The translations under genes and the position numbers were made by a program. Positions 36,066 to 44,982 of a DNA stretch of 64,000 nt are shown here, piece after piece. Position 1 is the stretch's first letter. Each line of letters begins with the position of its first letter. The stretch is from Eubacteriaceae bacterium (GTDB lineage Bacteria; Bacillota; Clostridia; Eubacteriales; Eubacteriaceae), in the NCBI GenBank assembly GCA_017405085.1, contig JAFRBB010000056.1, forward strand, positions 1 through 64,000, read 5' to 3'. The notes beneath the pieces were generated by a model. The model was not told the origin of the DNA. It did not search any database and saw nothing but the letters and a program-made list of their open reading frames with translations.

Positions 36066-37985
36066 ATGATCATCACCATCGAAAATCTCAGCTTCAGCTA
36101 TGGGATTAACACCATATTTGAAAACACGAGCTTCGCCATTGACGACAATGAAAAAATCGGACTCATCGGATCCAACGGTTCGGGAAAATCCACCCTGTTC
36201 AAATTGATAACCGGTGAGCTTAAACCCGAAGGCGGCAATATCCATCAGCGCTCCGATTTAAAAATCGGCTATTTAAAACAGACGGCCCTATCCCCAGAGG
36301 AAGGCACCTTGCGTGACGTGATGCGTTCGGTTTTTAATCCGATTATCGAATTGGCCGCCGAAATCGACAAAATAAGAGAATCATTGGATACACTCCCAAT
36401 GGAGGAACAGATGTCAGCGGTTCAAAAGCTTTCGGATATGGAAGAAGATTTTGTGCAAAGGGGCGGTTACGAATATCCCGGTCGAATTCGAGGCGTTGTC
36501 AAGGGCCTCGGCTTCACCGATGCGGACATGGAAAAACCGGTTTCCTCTTTTTCCGGCGGCCAAAAAACCCGCATTGCCCTGGGGACCATGCTCCTTCAAA
36601 ATCCCGATTTACTGCTTTTGGACGAGCCGACAAACTATCTGGATTTTGATACAATGGCCTGGCTCGAAAATTATCTGAAAAACGAAGCCAAAACCTTTAT
36701 CGTCATCTCCCATGACCGATATTTTTTAAATAAAATATGCACCCGTATCGCCGAAATTGAAAATCATCGGATCATCAGTTTTAAAGGCGATTACACAGCT
36801 TATCTGTCAAAAAAAGCCAAACGGGACACGGCCCTTAAAGCAAAGATCAAAAAAAATAATCAGGAAATCAAAAGACAGCAGCATATTATCGACGACTTAA
36901 GGTCCCGTCATTCCATCAAGAGCATGAAGCGGGCCAAAAGCCGGGAAACCAAACTGGAAAAAATGACAACAATGCGGGAATTCTCATCCCCTGAGGATAT
37001 CCGGTTTCAATTAACACCAAAAATCCGCTCGGCCGATGACGTTTTAAAAGTTGACGCGCTGTCCAAATCTTTCGGAGACCATCTGCTTTTCAGCGATATA
37101 TCCTTTGACGTCTTTCGTGGTGACCGCATCGGCATTATCGGACCGAACGGTATCGGAAAAACAACGCTGATTAAAATTTTATTCAGACAAATCGCTTCGG
37201 ATTCAGGCAAGATGATCTTCGGTCCGAAGGTCTATCCCGGCTACTACAGCCAGGAAGGGACGGAAATAACCTTTTCCGATTCCGAGACCCTCATTGATAT
37301 CATTCGGGAAGGTGATATCAGTCTGACCGACGGCGAAATCAGAAATCTCCTCGCCCGTTTTCTTTTTACCGGAGATGACGTCTTTAAAAACGCCTCGGAG
37401 CTTTCCGGCGGCGAACTGGCCCGGGTGCGATTGGCTTTGTTGATGATTTCCGAGGCCAATTTTCTCCTGCTTGATGAACCGACCAATCATATAGACATTT
37501 CGACAAAAGAAATTATCGAAGACGCGCTGTCAAGTTATGACGGTACCATCATTGCCGTTTCCCACGACCGCTATTTTCTCAATCGCGTCGCGAATCGTAT
37601 TTTTTGCCTCACCAAAGACGGCCTTCTTCAATACGAGGGCAATTATGACGATTATGTCGAGCGCAAATTGTCGCAGGCTGTCGAAGACAACGGCACCGTG
37701 AAACCCCATGTGACAAAAACAGAGATGCGCAAGCAAAAAAAAGAAGAAAAAGCCGAAAGGGTCAAAAAACAAAACCTGAAAAAACAGCTTAAGCAATTGG
37801 AAAAAACCATCGAGCAAACGGATGAACGCATCGCCTCCATCGAAAACGACATGTGTCAATCGGATTTTTACAATGACGCCGATCGGGCAAGAGCGCTGAC
37901 CGAGGAATACGACAGCCTGAAAATCAAATCCGAAGAGCTGCTCAACGAATGGGAAAAAACCGCTTTGTTAATTGACGAAGGGTGA
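36066..37985 (+). CDS. ABC-F family ATPase
   Basis: A 639-residue protein with two ABC domains and no membrane part. The first has GSNGSGKSTLFKLITGE, FSGGQKTRIALGTML and LLLLDEPTNYLD; the second has GPNGIGKTTLIKIL, LSGGELARVRLALLM and LLLDEPTNHID. The linker between them (about 240-300) is charged, and the C-terminal tail is a Lys/Glu-rich coiled coil, as in YdiF/Uup-type ABC-F proteins. Members act on the ribosome as translation factors, and some give antibiotic resistance; the linker suggests a housekeeping type. It has no close partner gene. Confidence 0.93.
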   Translation: MIITIENLSFSYGINTIFENTSFAIDDNEKIGLIGSNGSGKSTLFKLITGELKPEGGNIHQRSDLKIGYLKQTALSPEEGTLRDVMRSVFNPIIELAAEIDKIRESLDTLPMEEQMSAVQKLSDMEEDFVQRGGYEYPGRIRGVVKGLGFTDADMEKPVSSFSGGQKTRIALGTMLLQNPDLLLLDEPTNYLDFDTMAWLENYLKNEAKTFIVISHDRYFLNKICTRIAEIENHRIISFKGDYTAYLSKKAKRDTALKAKIKKNNQEIKRQQHIIDDLRSRHSIKSMKRAKSRETKLEKMTTMREFSSPEDIRFQLTPKIRSADDVLKVDALSKSFGDHLLFSDISFDVFRGDRIGIIGPNGIGKTTLIKILFRQIASDSGKMIFGPKVYPGYYSQEGTEITFSDSETLIDIIREGDISLTDGEIRNLLARFLFTGDDVFKNASELSGGELARVRLALLMISEANFLLLDEPTNHIDISTKEIIEDALSSYDGTIIAVSHDRYFLNRVANRIFCLTKDGLLQYEGNYDDYVERKLSQAVEDNGTVKPHVTKTEMRKQKKEEKAERVKKQNLKKQLKQLEKTIEQTDERIASIENDMCQSDFYNDADRARALTEEYDSLKIKSEELLNEWEKTALLIDEG

Positions 37986-38118
37986 GCCGATCAAATATCC
38001 GACACTCCCCTATTTTAAAGGTAATCATTCGAAATCATCCGATTATTGAGGATGTTTGCTTGCAGGGCGTTTATTCCCCTGTTATAATAAAACAAAAGCC
38101 AAAGAGAAGGAAAAAATC

Positions 38119-38352
38119 ATGGAACTGAATCAAGATGAAAAACGCGTACTCAATACCTTATTTACGGGCCTGAAAGGCACCACGAGAAACGAAATGCTGA
38201 TGACTTTATACGCCGCGAAGCCGGAAGCGGACGGCAGCGTCGACAGTGAATTCATTCACGGTGTCATCAATGGTTTGATTGTCAAAATCTATCATGCAAA
38301 GCGCAGCGAAATGGAAGAGGTTTTCGCCGGCATTCCCTACGAAATTGACTGA
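38119..38352 (+). CDS. Small protein of unknown function
   Basis: A 77-residue protein (MELNQDEKRVLNTLFTG...). The start at 38119 is chosen because AGAGAAGGAAAAAATCATG precedes it; the in-frame extension upstream has no site. It is predicted to be helical and acidic, with no membrane segment or cysteine. No family is recognised. It stands 130 bases after the ABC-F gene with a bidirectional terminator beyond it. Confidence 0.65.
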   Translation: MELNQDEKRVLNTLFTGLKGTTRNEMLMTLYAAKPEADGSVDSEFIHGVINGLIVKIYHAKRSEMEEVFAGIPYEID

Positions 38353-38429
38353 CTCCCTTATTAATCTTTCTCACTGACGCGGTTTTTTACAAAACAGCGC
38401 ATTGAGATGATGACACATAAAAAGACATG

Positions 38430-38474
38430 AAAAAACGAGATTTCCATCAAATGACATGGAAATCTCGTTTTTTA
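38430..38474. terminator. Bidirectional terminator
   Basis: ACGAGATTTCCAT and ATGGAAATCTCGT form a perfect 13-base stem, with TTTTTT on each outer side. It separates the convergent 77-residue gene and ArsD-like gene. Confidence 0.92.
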
Positions 38475-38482
38475 TTGTTTAT

Positions 38483-38791
38483 CTAAGCCTGTGTTTCGAA
38501 TAATTCGGTCGGTACGCCGGAGCTCCAGGCCATCAGTTCGTTATAATGAGGATATTCTTTTTTCAAAAAGACTTCGCCGTCAACCACCGTCACGGGAAAG
38601 GCGTCGGGGCCATCCTGCATTAAAATCGCTTCGATGAGGGCATCGTCCAAATACGGAGCGGCATCCTGTTCAAAATTATAAAGATCGACGTCGACGCCGC
38701 GTTTTTTTAAATCGTCAACGGTTACGGCGATCTTGAGCGCTTCCGGGGCGTTTAAATTAATCGTAATCGGTTGATAAATGGCAATACACAT
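38483..38791 (-). CDS. ArsD-like protein lacking the metal-binding cysteines
   Basis: A 102-residue thioredoxin-like-fold protein whose middle and end resemble the arsenic metallochaperone ArsD: LKKRGVDVDLYNFEQDAAPY, then LMQDGPDAFPVTVVDGEVFLKKEYPHYNEL. In ArsD the N-terminus carries a Cys-Cys pair and a further Cys that bind As(III). Here that region reads MCIAIYQPITINLNAPEAL with one cysteine only. No arsA, arsB or arsR gene is near. It is probably not an arsenite chaperone. AGAGAGGC precedes the ATG. Confidence 0.7.
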   Translation of the reverse strand: MCIAIYQPITINLNAPEALKIAVTVDDLKKRGVDVDLYNFEQDAAPYLDDALIEAILMQDGPDAFPVTVVDGEVFLKKEYPHYNELMAWSSGVPTELFETQA

Positions 38792-38896
38792 CGCATAAGC
38801 CTCTCTTTTATTTAATAAATGTATTATACAAAAGCAGACGACCGTTTACAAGGCAATGATTGGCTGTAAAACAGTAGAAAGTTGGTTTCGGATGAT

Positions 38897-39394
38897 TTAG
38901 CTTTCAATGTTGGACAGGGCATGATAATAAGGCGCGAAGTCGTCTGTGACGTTGGCAATCAGTTTTTCAAGATATTGTCCGTAGACTTCGGTATTTAATC
39001 TCTGCTCATTGCACAATTCTTCCCTCACCTGATCGAGCATGGCGAACATGCGTTCATAGTAGATCTGCGAGGGCGTTATTTTTTCCTGATCAAAATGAAG
39101 GGTTTGGTCAAAAGGCGCGTCAATGAAATCATCGGAATGACAATCGATGATTTTCAACACATCGCCGTTGTGAATATCGGCGATGGCCCATTGATCAGGC
39201 CGTTTGATGGCGCCGTGCATCAGCTCGTCGGATTTAAAATGATTAATAAAAATCGCGAGATAATAGTTGCCTTCCTCCAAGCGTAAAACCGGATAGGACA
39301 CGCTGTGGGTTTCATGATTTTTTTCGAAAACAACATTACGAATCTTTTGGATCAAAAATTGACTTCGTACGAATCCAAAATGATCTGATATCAT
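38897..39394 (-). CDS. Conserved-looking protein of unknown function
   Basis: A 165-residue acidic soluble protein (MISDHFGFVRSQFLIQKIRN...). GAGAGG lies ten bases before the ATG, and codon use looks like that of neighbouring genes. No signal peptide, membrane segment or known motif is seen. It sits between groEL and the ArsD-like gene on the same strand, about 100 bases from the latter. Confidence 0.65.
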   Translation of the reverse strand: MISDHFGFVRSQFLIQKIRNVVFEKNHETHSVSYPVLRLEEGNYYLAIFINHFKSDELMHGAIKRPDQWAIADIHNGDVLKIIDCHSDDFIDAPFDQTLHFDQEKITPSQIYYERMFAMLDQVREELCNEQRLNTEVYGQYLEKLIANVTDDFAPYYHALSNIES

Positions 39395-39508
39395 AAATCA
39401 TACCTCTCTATCAATAAAATTAAAAAATAATGATCAATTTGATTGATAGCTTTATTTTAACGTATTTTCTTATTTTTTACAATAGATGAAGGCAGAGATC
39501 TTGATGAT

Positions 39509-39540
39509 AAAAAAGCCCGCAAGGCTATTGCGGACTTTTT
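39509..39540 (-). terminator. groESL terminator
   Basis: Stem of GTCCGCAA with TTGCGGGC (one wobble) followed on the minus strand by TTTTTTATC, 37 bases after the groEL stop. Confidence 0.85.
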
Positions 39541-39571
39541 TGGATAGATTAGATAAATTGATGGGATGATA

Positions 39572-41514
<1,943 letters not shown>

Positions 41515-41547
41515 TATGATGCCTCCGATCAATTATTCGCAAAATTA

Positions 41548-41574
41548 TTAGCACTCGATCTGTTTGAGTGCTAA
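41548..41574. promoter_or_regulatory. CIRCE element (HrcA operator)
   Basis: TTAGCACTC-N9-GAGTGCTAA, an exact match to the consensus CIRCE dyad, 34 bases before groES and just downstream of the promoter. HrcA bound here represses the operon until heat stress. hrcA is not in this window. Confidence 0.98.
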
Positions 41575-41578
41575 TAAT

Positions 41579-41607
41579 ATATTAGACGATTGTTTTGCTT
41601 TTTTCAA
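41579..41607 (-). promoter_or_regulatory. groESL sigma-A promoter
   Basis: TTGAAA (41602-41607), 17-base spacer, TAATAT (41579-41584). The CIRCE dyad covers the start point. Confidence 0.8.
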
Positions 41608-41645
41608 TAGCTTTTTCACAATTTTTTAATTTTCTTTATTTTTAT

Positions 41646-42656
41646 TTAAGATTCACCGATGGCAAGGGAGGGATCCGCCGCCAGATCAAGGCCCGCGATT
41701 TTGCCGGTTTGATAGTCATAGAAGGCCATGGCGCCGATCATCGCGGCGTTGTCGGTGCATAAAATCGGTGACGGATAATAGAGGGCCGCGCCGGCCTTGT
41801 CGGCCGCCGAAGCCATTGCCCGCCTGAGACCTTCATTGGCGGAAACGCCCCCGGCCATGGCGATTTTTGTAAGGCCCAATCGTTTGGCGCAATGCATGGT
41901 TTTTTCAACCAGCACATCAATGACAGCCCTTTGAAAAGACGCGGCGATGTCTTCTTTCCGGTAGGCTTCGCCTTTCATTTTTTTGGCGTTGATGGTATTG
42001 AGCACGGCGGATTTCAGACCGGAGAAGCTGAAATCGTCATTGTCTTTTTCGGACAAGGCCCTGGGAAAATCAAAGGCGTCGGGATTGCCTGTTTTGGCCG
42101 CCGCGTCAATTTGCGGACCGCCGGGATAGGGAAATCCCAACACGCGGGCCACTTTATCGTAGGCCTCCCCCGCGGCGTCATCGTAGGTCGAGCCCAAAAT
42201 GTCGTATTGTGTATAATCTTTGACGTGAACGAGGTTGGTGTGTCCTCCCGAGACCACCAAGCACAAAAAAGGCGGCGTGAGTTCGGGATGCTCAAGATAG
42301 TTGGCGGCGATATGCCCTTCGATATGATGGACCGGAATAAGCGGTTTGTCCGCGGCGTAGGCCATGGCCTTGGCGGCGGAGACCCCGACCAACAAGGCGC
42401 CGATGAGGCCCGGCCCCCGGGTCACGGCAAAAGCGTCGATGTCGGCAAGGGTCATCCCCGCGTCATCAAGGGCGTTGTCCAGCACGAACGGCAGCTTGTC
42501 GACATGGTTTCGCGAGGCGATTTCGGGAACAACGCCGCCGAATTTTTTATGAATCGCGATTTGGGAATAGATTTGGTTTGTGATGATGTGACGGCCGTCT
42601 TCGACGATGGCCACCGCCGTTTCATCACACGAGGATTCAATGGCTAATATTTTCAT
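41646..42656 (-). CDS. tsaD: tRNA threonylcarbamoyladenosine transferase TsaD
   Basis: A 336-residue Kae1/TsaD protein that transfers threonylcarbamoyl to A37 of ANN-decoding tRNAs. The metal site is HHIEGHIAAN, with the ASKHA-fold motifs ILAIESSCDETAVAIVEDG, VSGGHTNLV and AMAGGVSANEGLR. The start overlaps the rimI stop by four bases behind GGAGGAG. With TsaB (next but one) it forms the modification complex; TsaE and TsaC are not in the window. Confidence 0.98.
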   Translation of the reverse strand: MKILAIESSCDETAVAIVEDGRHIITNQIYSQIAIHKKFGGVVPEIASRNHVDKLPFVLDNALDDAGMTLADIDAFAVTRGPGLIGALLVGVSAAKAMAYAADKPLIPVHHIEGHIAANYLEHPELTPPFLCLVVSGGHTNLVHVKDYTQYDILGSTYDDAAGEAYDKVARVLGFPYPGGPQIDAAAKTGNPDAFDFPRALSEKDNDDFSFSGLKSAVLNTINAKKMKGEAYRKEDIAASFQRAVIDVLVEKTMHCAKRLGLTKIAMAGGVSANEGLRRAMASAADKAGAALYYPSPILCTDNAAMIGAMAFYDYQTGKIAGLDLAADPSLAIGES

Positions 42657-43117
42657 TTGGACTCCTCCTTTTTGTCGTGGATTAATTCACTGGTCATTAA
42701 AAGCGCGTCGCTGCCGTCGGCGTAGTAGGATGAACGTTTGCCGACCCTTTGAAAGCCGCAGCGCTCATAAAGGGCAATTGCCGCCGCGTTTTGACTTTTG
42801 ACCTCCAGGGTCATGGTGACGCAGCCTTTTTGCCTAGCGTCGTCCATCAAGGCATCGATGAGTTGTTTGCCGATTCCCTGTTTCCGACAGTCGGGAATGA
42901 CCCCGACACGCATGATCTGGGCTTCCTCGGCCACGCACCAGTCCCCGGCAAAGCCGACGGGACTTTCATCGATCTCGGCGATGACATAGACCGAGAGAAC
43001 ATTGTCTAATTCCGAGGCGTATGAGGATTCCCGCCATGTGCCGAGCACGCAGGCGAGCTCCATTTGCGCCAGGATTTTTTCGTCGCCTTTTTTAGCCCTT
43101 CGAATGCGCGCGCTCAT
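42653..43117 (-). CDS. rimI: RimI-type N-acetyltransferase
   Basis: A 154-residue GNAT acetyltransferase. The acetyl-CoA loop reads RVGVIPDCRKQGIGKQLIDAL, with LEVKSQNAAAIALYERCGF after it, as in RimI, which acetylates the N-terminus of ribosomal protein S18 in E. coli. The ATG at 43117 follows GAGGAAAATT; the long upstream extension is read-through of the tsaB region in another frame. It overlaps tsaB by 26 bases and tsaD by four, in the usual tsaB-rimI-tsaD order. Confidence 0.95.
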   Translation of the reverse strand: MSARIRRAKKGDEKILAQMELACVLGTWRESSYASELDNVLSVYVIAEIDESPVGFAGDWCVAEEAQIMRVGVIPDCRKQGIGKQLIDALMDDARQKGCVTMTLEVKSQNAAAIALYERCGFQRVGKRSSYYADGSDALLMTSELIHDKKEESK

Positions 43118-43793
43118 AATTTTCCTCTGCCGACGCCCGTCGGATATAATTAATTGTCGCCGAGTAGCAATCCGTCGTGTTGCCGGTTTCGGCTTGTCCC
43201 GCGGCGTAAACCGCGGCCCCCGCCAAATTGCCCATTTGAAAAGCCGGCTCGGTATAATGAAGGTTCTCCGTCTCTTCAAATTGTTCTTTTAAAAGCGGTG
43301 TCGCGTCTCCGAGGACAACACGCGCGCCGTCGATGCTGTTGATATGGTCATAAAAAGATCGATAATCATATATTTTTTCTTCCAAAAGGCACCAAAGATC
43401 GTCGCCCCGATGTTGATAGGCCGCGCCGAAAACCTGTCCCCTTCTGGCGTCGATGACCGGGCAAAGGATGCCCTCGCTCCGCGGGAGAGAAAGGGCCAGG
43501 GCTTTAAGGGATGAGACGGTGACCATCGGTTTGTCCGCGGCCCGGGCAAAGCCTTTGGCCGTTGCCATGCCGATGCGAAGGCCCGTGAAGGATCCGGGGC
43601 CGTTGACGACACCGAAGGCATCCATATCGGCGATGGTCATGCCCGAATCCGATAGAAGATGATGGGTCAGGGGCATGAGGTTGACCCCGTGTTTGAAAGC
43701 GCTGTCGGCGAAGACCTCGGCGATCAAATGTCCGGGCTCGGCAATGGCAAGCTTTGCCGCCCGCGCCGACGTATCGATCATTAATAATTTCAT
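43092..43793 (-). CDS. tsaB: tRNA threonylcarbamoyladenosine biosynthesis protein TsaB
   Basis: A 233-residue TsaD paralogue and partner. It starts MKLLMIDTSARAAKLAIAEP and has FGVVNGPGSFTGLRIGMATAKG, the TsaB signature, and LCPVIDARRGQVFGAAY. It lacks the metal-binding histidines of TsaD, as expected. The start at 43793 follows AAAGGACACGA; the longer frame runs back through the tRNA-Gly gene and is not real. The C-terminus is at the rimI overlap. Confidence 0.95.
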   Translation of the reverse strand: MKLLMIDTSARAAKLAIAEPGHLIAEVFADSAFKHGVNLMPLTHHLLSDSGMTIADMDAFGVVNGPGSFTGLRIGMATAKGFARAADKPMVTVSSLKALALSLPRSEGILCPVIDARRGQVFGAAYQHRGDDLWCLLEEKIYDYRSFYDHINSIDGARVVLGDATPLLKEQFEETENLHYTEPAFQMGNLAGAAVYAAGQAETGNTTDCYSATINYIRRASAEENYERAHSKG

Positions 43794-43872
43794 TCGTGTC
43801 CTTTCACGCAAGGGATTGTCGCGTTTTTTGGTGATAATAAAAAAACCGACTGATGTCGGTTCATTCGCAAAT

Positions 43873-43946
43873 GGAGCGGAAGACGAGATTTGAACTCGCG
43901 ACCCTCGCCTTGGCAAGGCGATGCTCTACCACTGAGCCACTTCCGC
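43873..43946 (-). tRNA. tRNA-Gly (GCC)
   Basis: The 74-nt minus-strand sequence starts GCGGAAGTGGCTCAGTGGTA and folds as a cloverleaf. The anticodon loop TTGCCAA gives anticodon GCC; the T arm is GGTCGCGAGTTCAAATCTC, and a 3' CCA is encoded. It follows tRNA-Leu by 11 bases. Confidence 0.97.
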
Positions 43947-43957
43947 ATGATATAAAA

Positions 43958-44047
43958 TGGTGCGAGGAAAGGGATTCGAACCCTCACTGCTGTATGTTAG
44001 CAACAGGTCCCTCAAACCTGCGTGTCTGCCAATTTCACCATCCTCGC
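43958..44047 (-). tRNA. tRNA-Leu (GAG)
   Basis: A 90-nt class II tRNA starting GCGAGGATGGTGAAATTGGC. Anticodon loop TTTGAGG gives anticodon GAG. A long variable arm (TGTTGCTAACATACAGCA) is present, as required for leucine tRNA. CCA is encoded. Confidence 0.97.
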
Positions 44048-44081
44048 ATCACTGCCGTTGCTTTGTGATGCAACGTAAAGT

Positions 44082-44109
44082 ATTATAGCAAACATTCTGA
44101 AAAACACAA
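44082..44109 (-). promoter_or_regulatory. Promoter of the tRNA-Leu/tRNA-Gly pair
   Basis: TTGTGT (44104-44109), a 16-base spacer ending in TGC, and TATAAT (44082-44087) on the minus strand, about 35 bases before the tRNA-Leu 5' end. The extended -10 form suggests strong expression. Confidence 0.75.
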
Positions 44110-44307
44110 GGCTTTTTTTGAAAAAATTTAATTTTTATTCAAACCGGGCTTTTCACGTCCCGAAACACGCTTTCTCAATGCCTTTGATGCCATTGACCGC
44201 TATTCCAACAAGCAGACTCGGTTGTCGGGCCGAACCCCGGGGAAAAAGACGAGACAAGCTGACGCCGCTGCCTTTTATCCCCGGTATGTCCAAAACAAAC
44301 AATTGAT

Positions 44308-44904
44308 TTACAGACGGTCGATTTTGTCCATTACGAAGGCCACCGCCCGGTTTAAATCATCGATGCTGCCGTTGTTGTCAATGACGATATCCGCCCGGGA
44401 GACCATTTGCTCCTGGGGCAATTGAATGGCCATCATTTTTCGCGCGTCCTCTTCCGTGCAGCGATCGCGTTTTACAATTCGCCGCGTTCGCTCTTCATCG
44501 TCGCAGACGACAACAACCGTTAAGTCCACAAATTTTTCTTGACGCGCCTCAAACAAAAGCGGACAGTCATAGACCATATGTTTTTCCCCTAAACGGGTAT
44601 ATTCCTCTATTTGCGCTTTGACTTCGCTTTCAATCAGCGGATGTAAAACGCTGTTGAGCATTCGCATGTCATCATCATTTTGGGAAATCCTTTGGCGCAG
44701 GACCTCTCGATTCAATTCCCCGTCGTCCGTTAAAACCGCTTCGCCGAAGGCCCGGGAAACAGCTTGCAAACCCTTTCTTCCCGGCTTCACCAAATCCTCG
44801 GAGATGGTGTCCGCGTCAATAATGGGAAGATGAAATTGGTTTTTCAAAATGGCGGATACTTCGCTTTTTCCCGAGCCGATTCCTCCCGTTAATCCGATAA
44901 TCAT
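44308..44904 (-). CDS. coaE: Dephospho-CoA kinase
   Basis: A 198-residue kinase for the last step of coenzyme A synthesis. The P-loop is GLTGGIGSGKSE, followed by IDADTISEDLVKPG; VYDCPLLFEARQEKFVD and RIVKRDRCTEEDARKMMAIQ are the CoA-binding and lid parts. AGGAGAAAAAATG starts it. It lies just after polA on the same strand with an 80-base gap, a common Firmicutes order (polA-coaE). Confidence 0.97.
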   Translation of the reverse strand: MIIGLTGGIGSGKSEVSAILKNQFHLPIIDADTISEDLVKPGRKGLQAVSRAFGEAVLTDDGELNREVLRQRISQNDDDMRMLNSVLHPLIESEVKAQIEEYTRLGEKHMVYDCPLLFEARQEKFVDLTVVVVCDDEERTRRIVKRDRCTEEDARKMMAIQLPQEQMVSRADIVIDNNGSIDDLNRAVAFVMDKIDRL

Positions 44905-44982
44905 TTTTTCTCCTGTTTCATCTTTATCATCTATTCTAATATCATCACTTCTTAGGCGCCGCGTTATCTGTTGTCCCTTTGC

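Noticed and set aside
43118-43279. N-terminal extension of RimI
   Set aside because: It is arginine-rich read-through of tsaB in another frame; AGAGGAAAATT precedes the ATG at 43117.
43794-43916. N-terminal extension of TsaB
   Set aside because: The extension runs through the tRNA-Gly gene; the good ribosome-binding site is before 43793.
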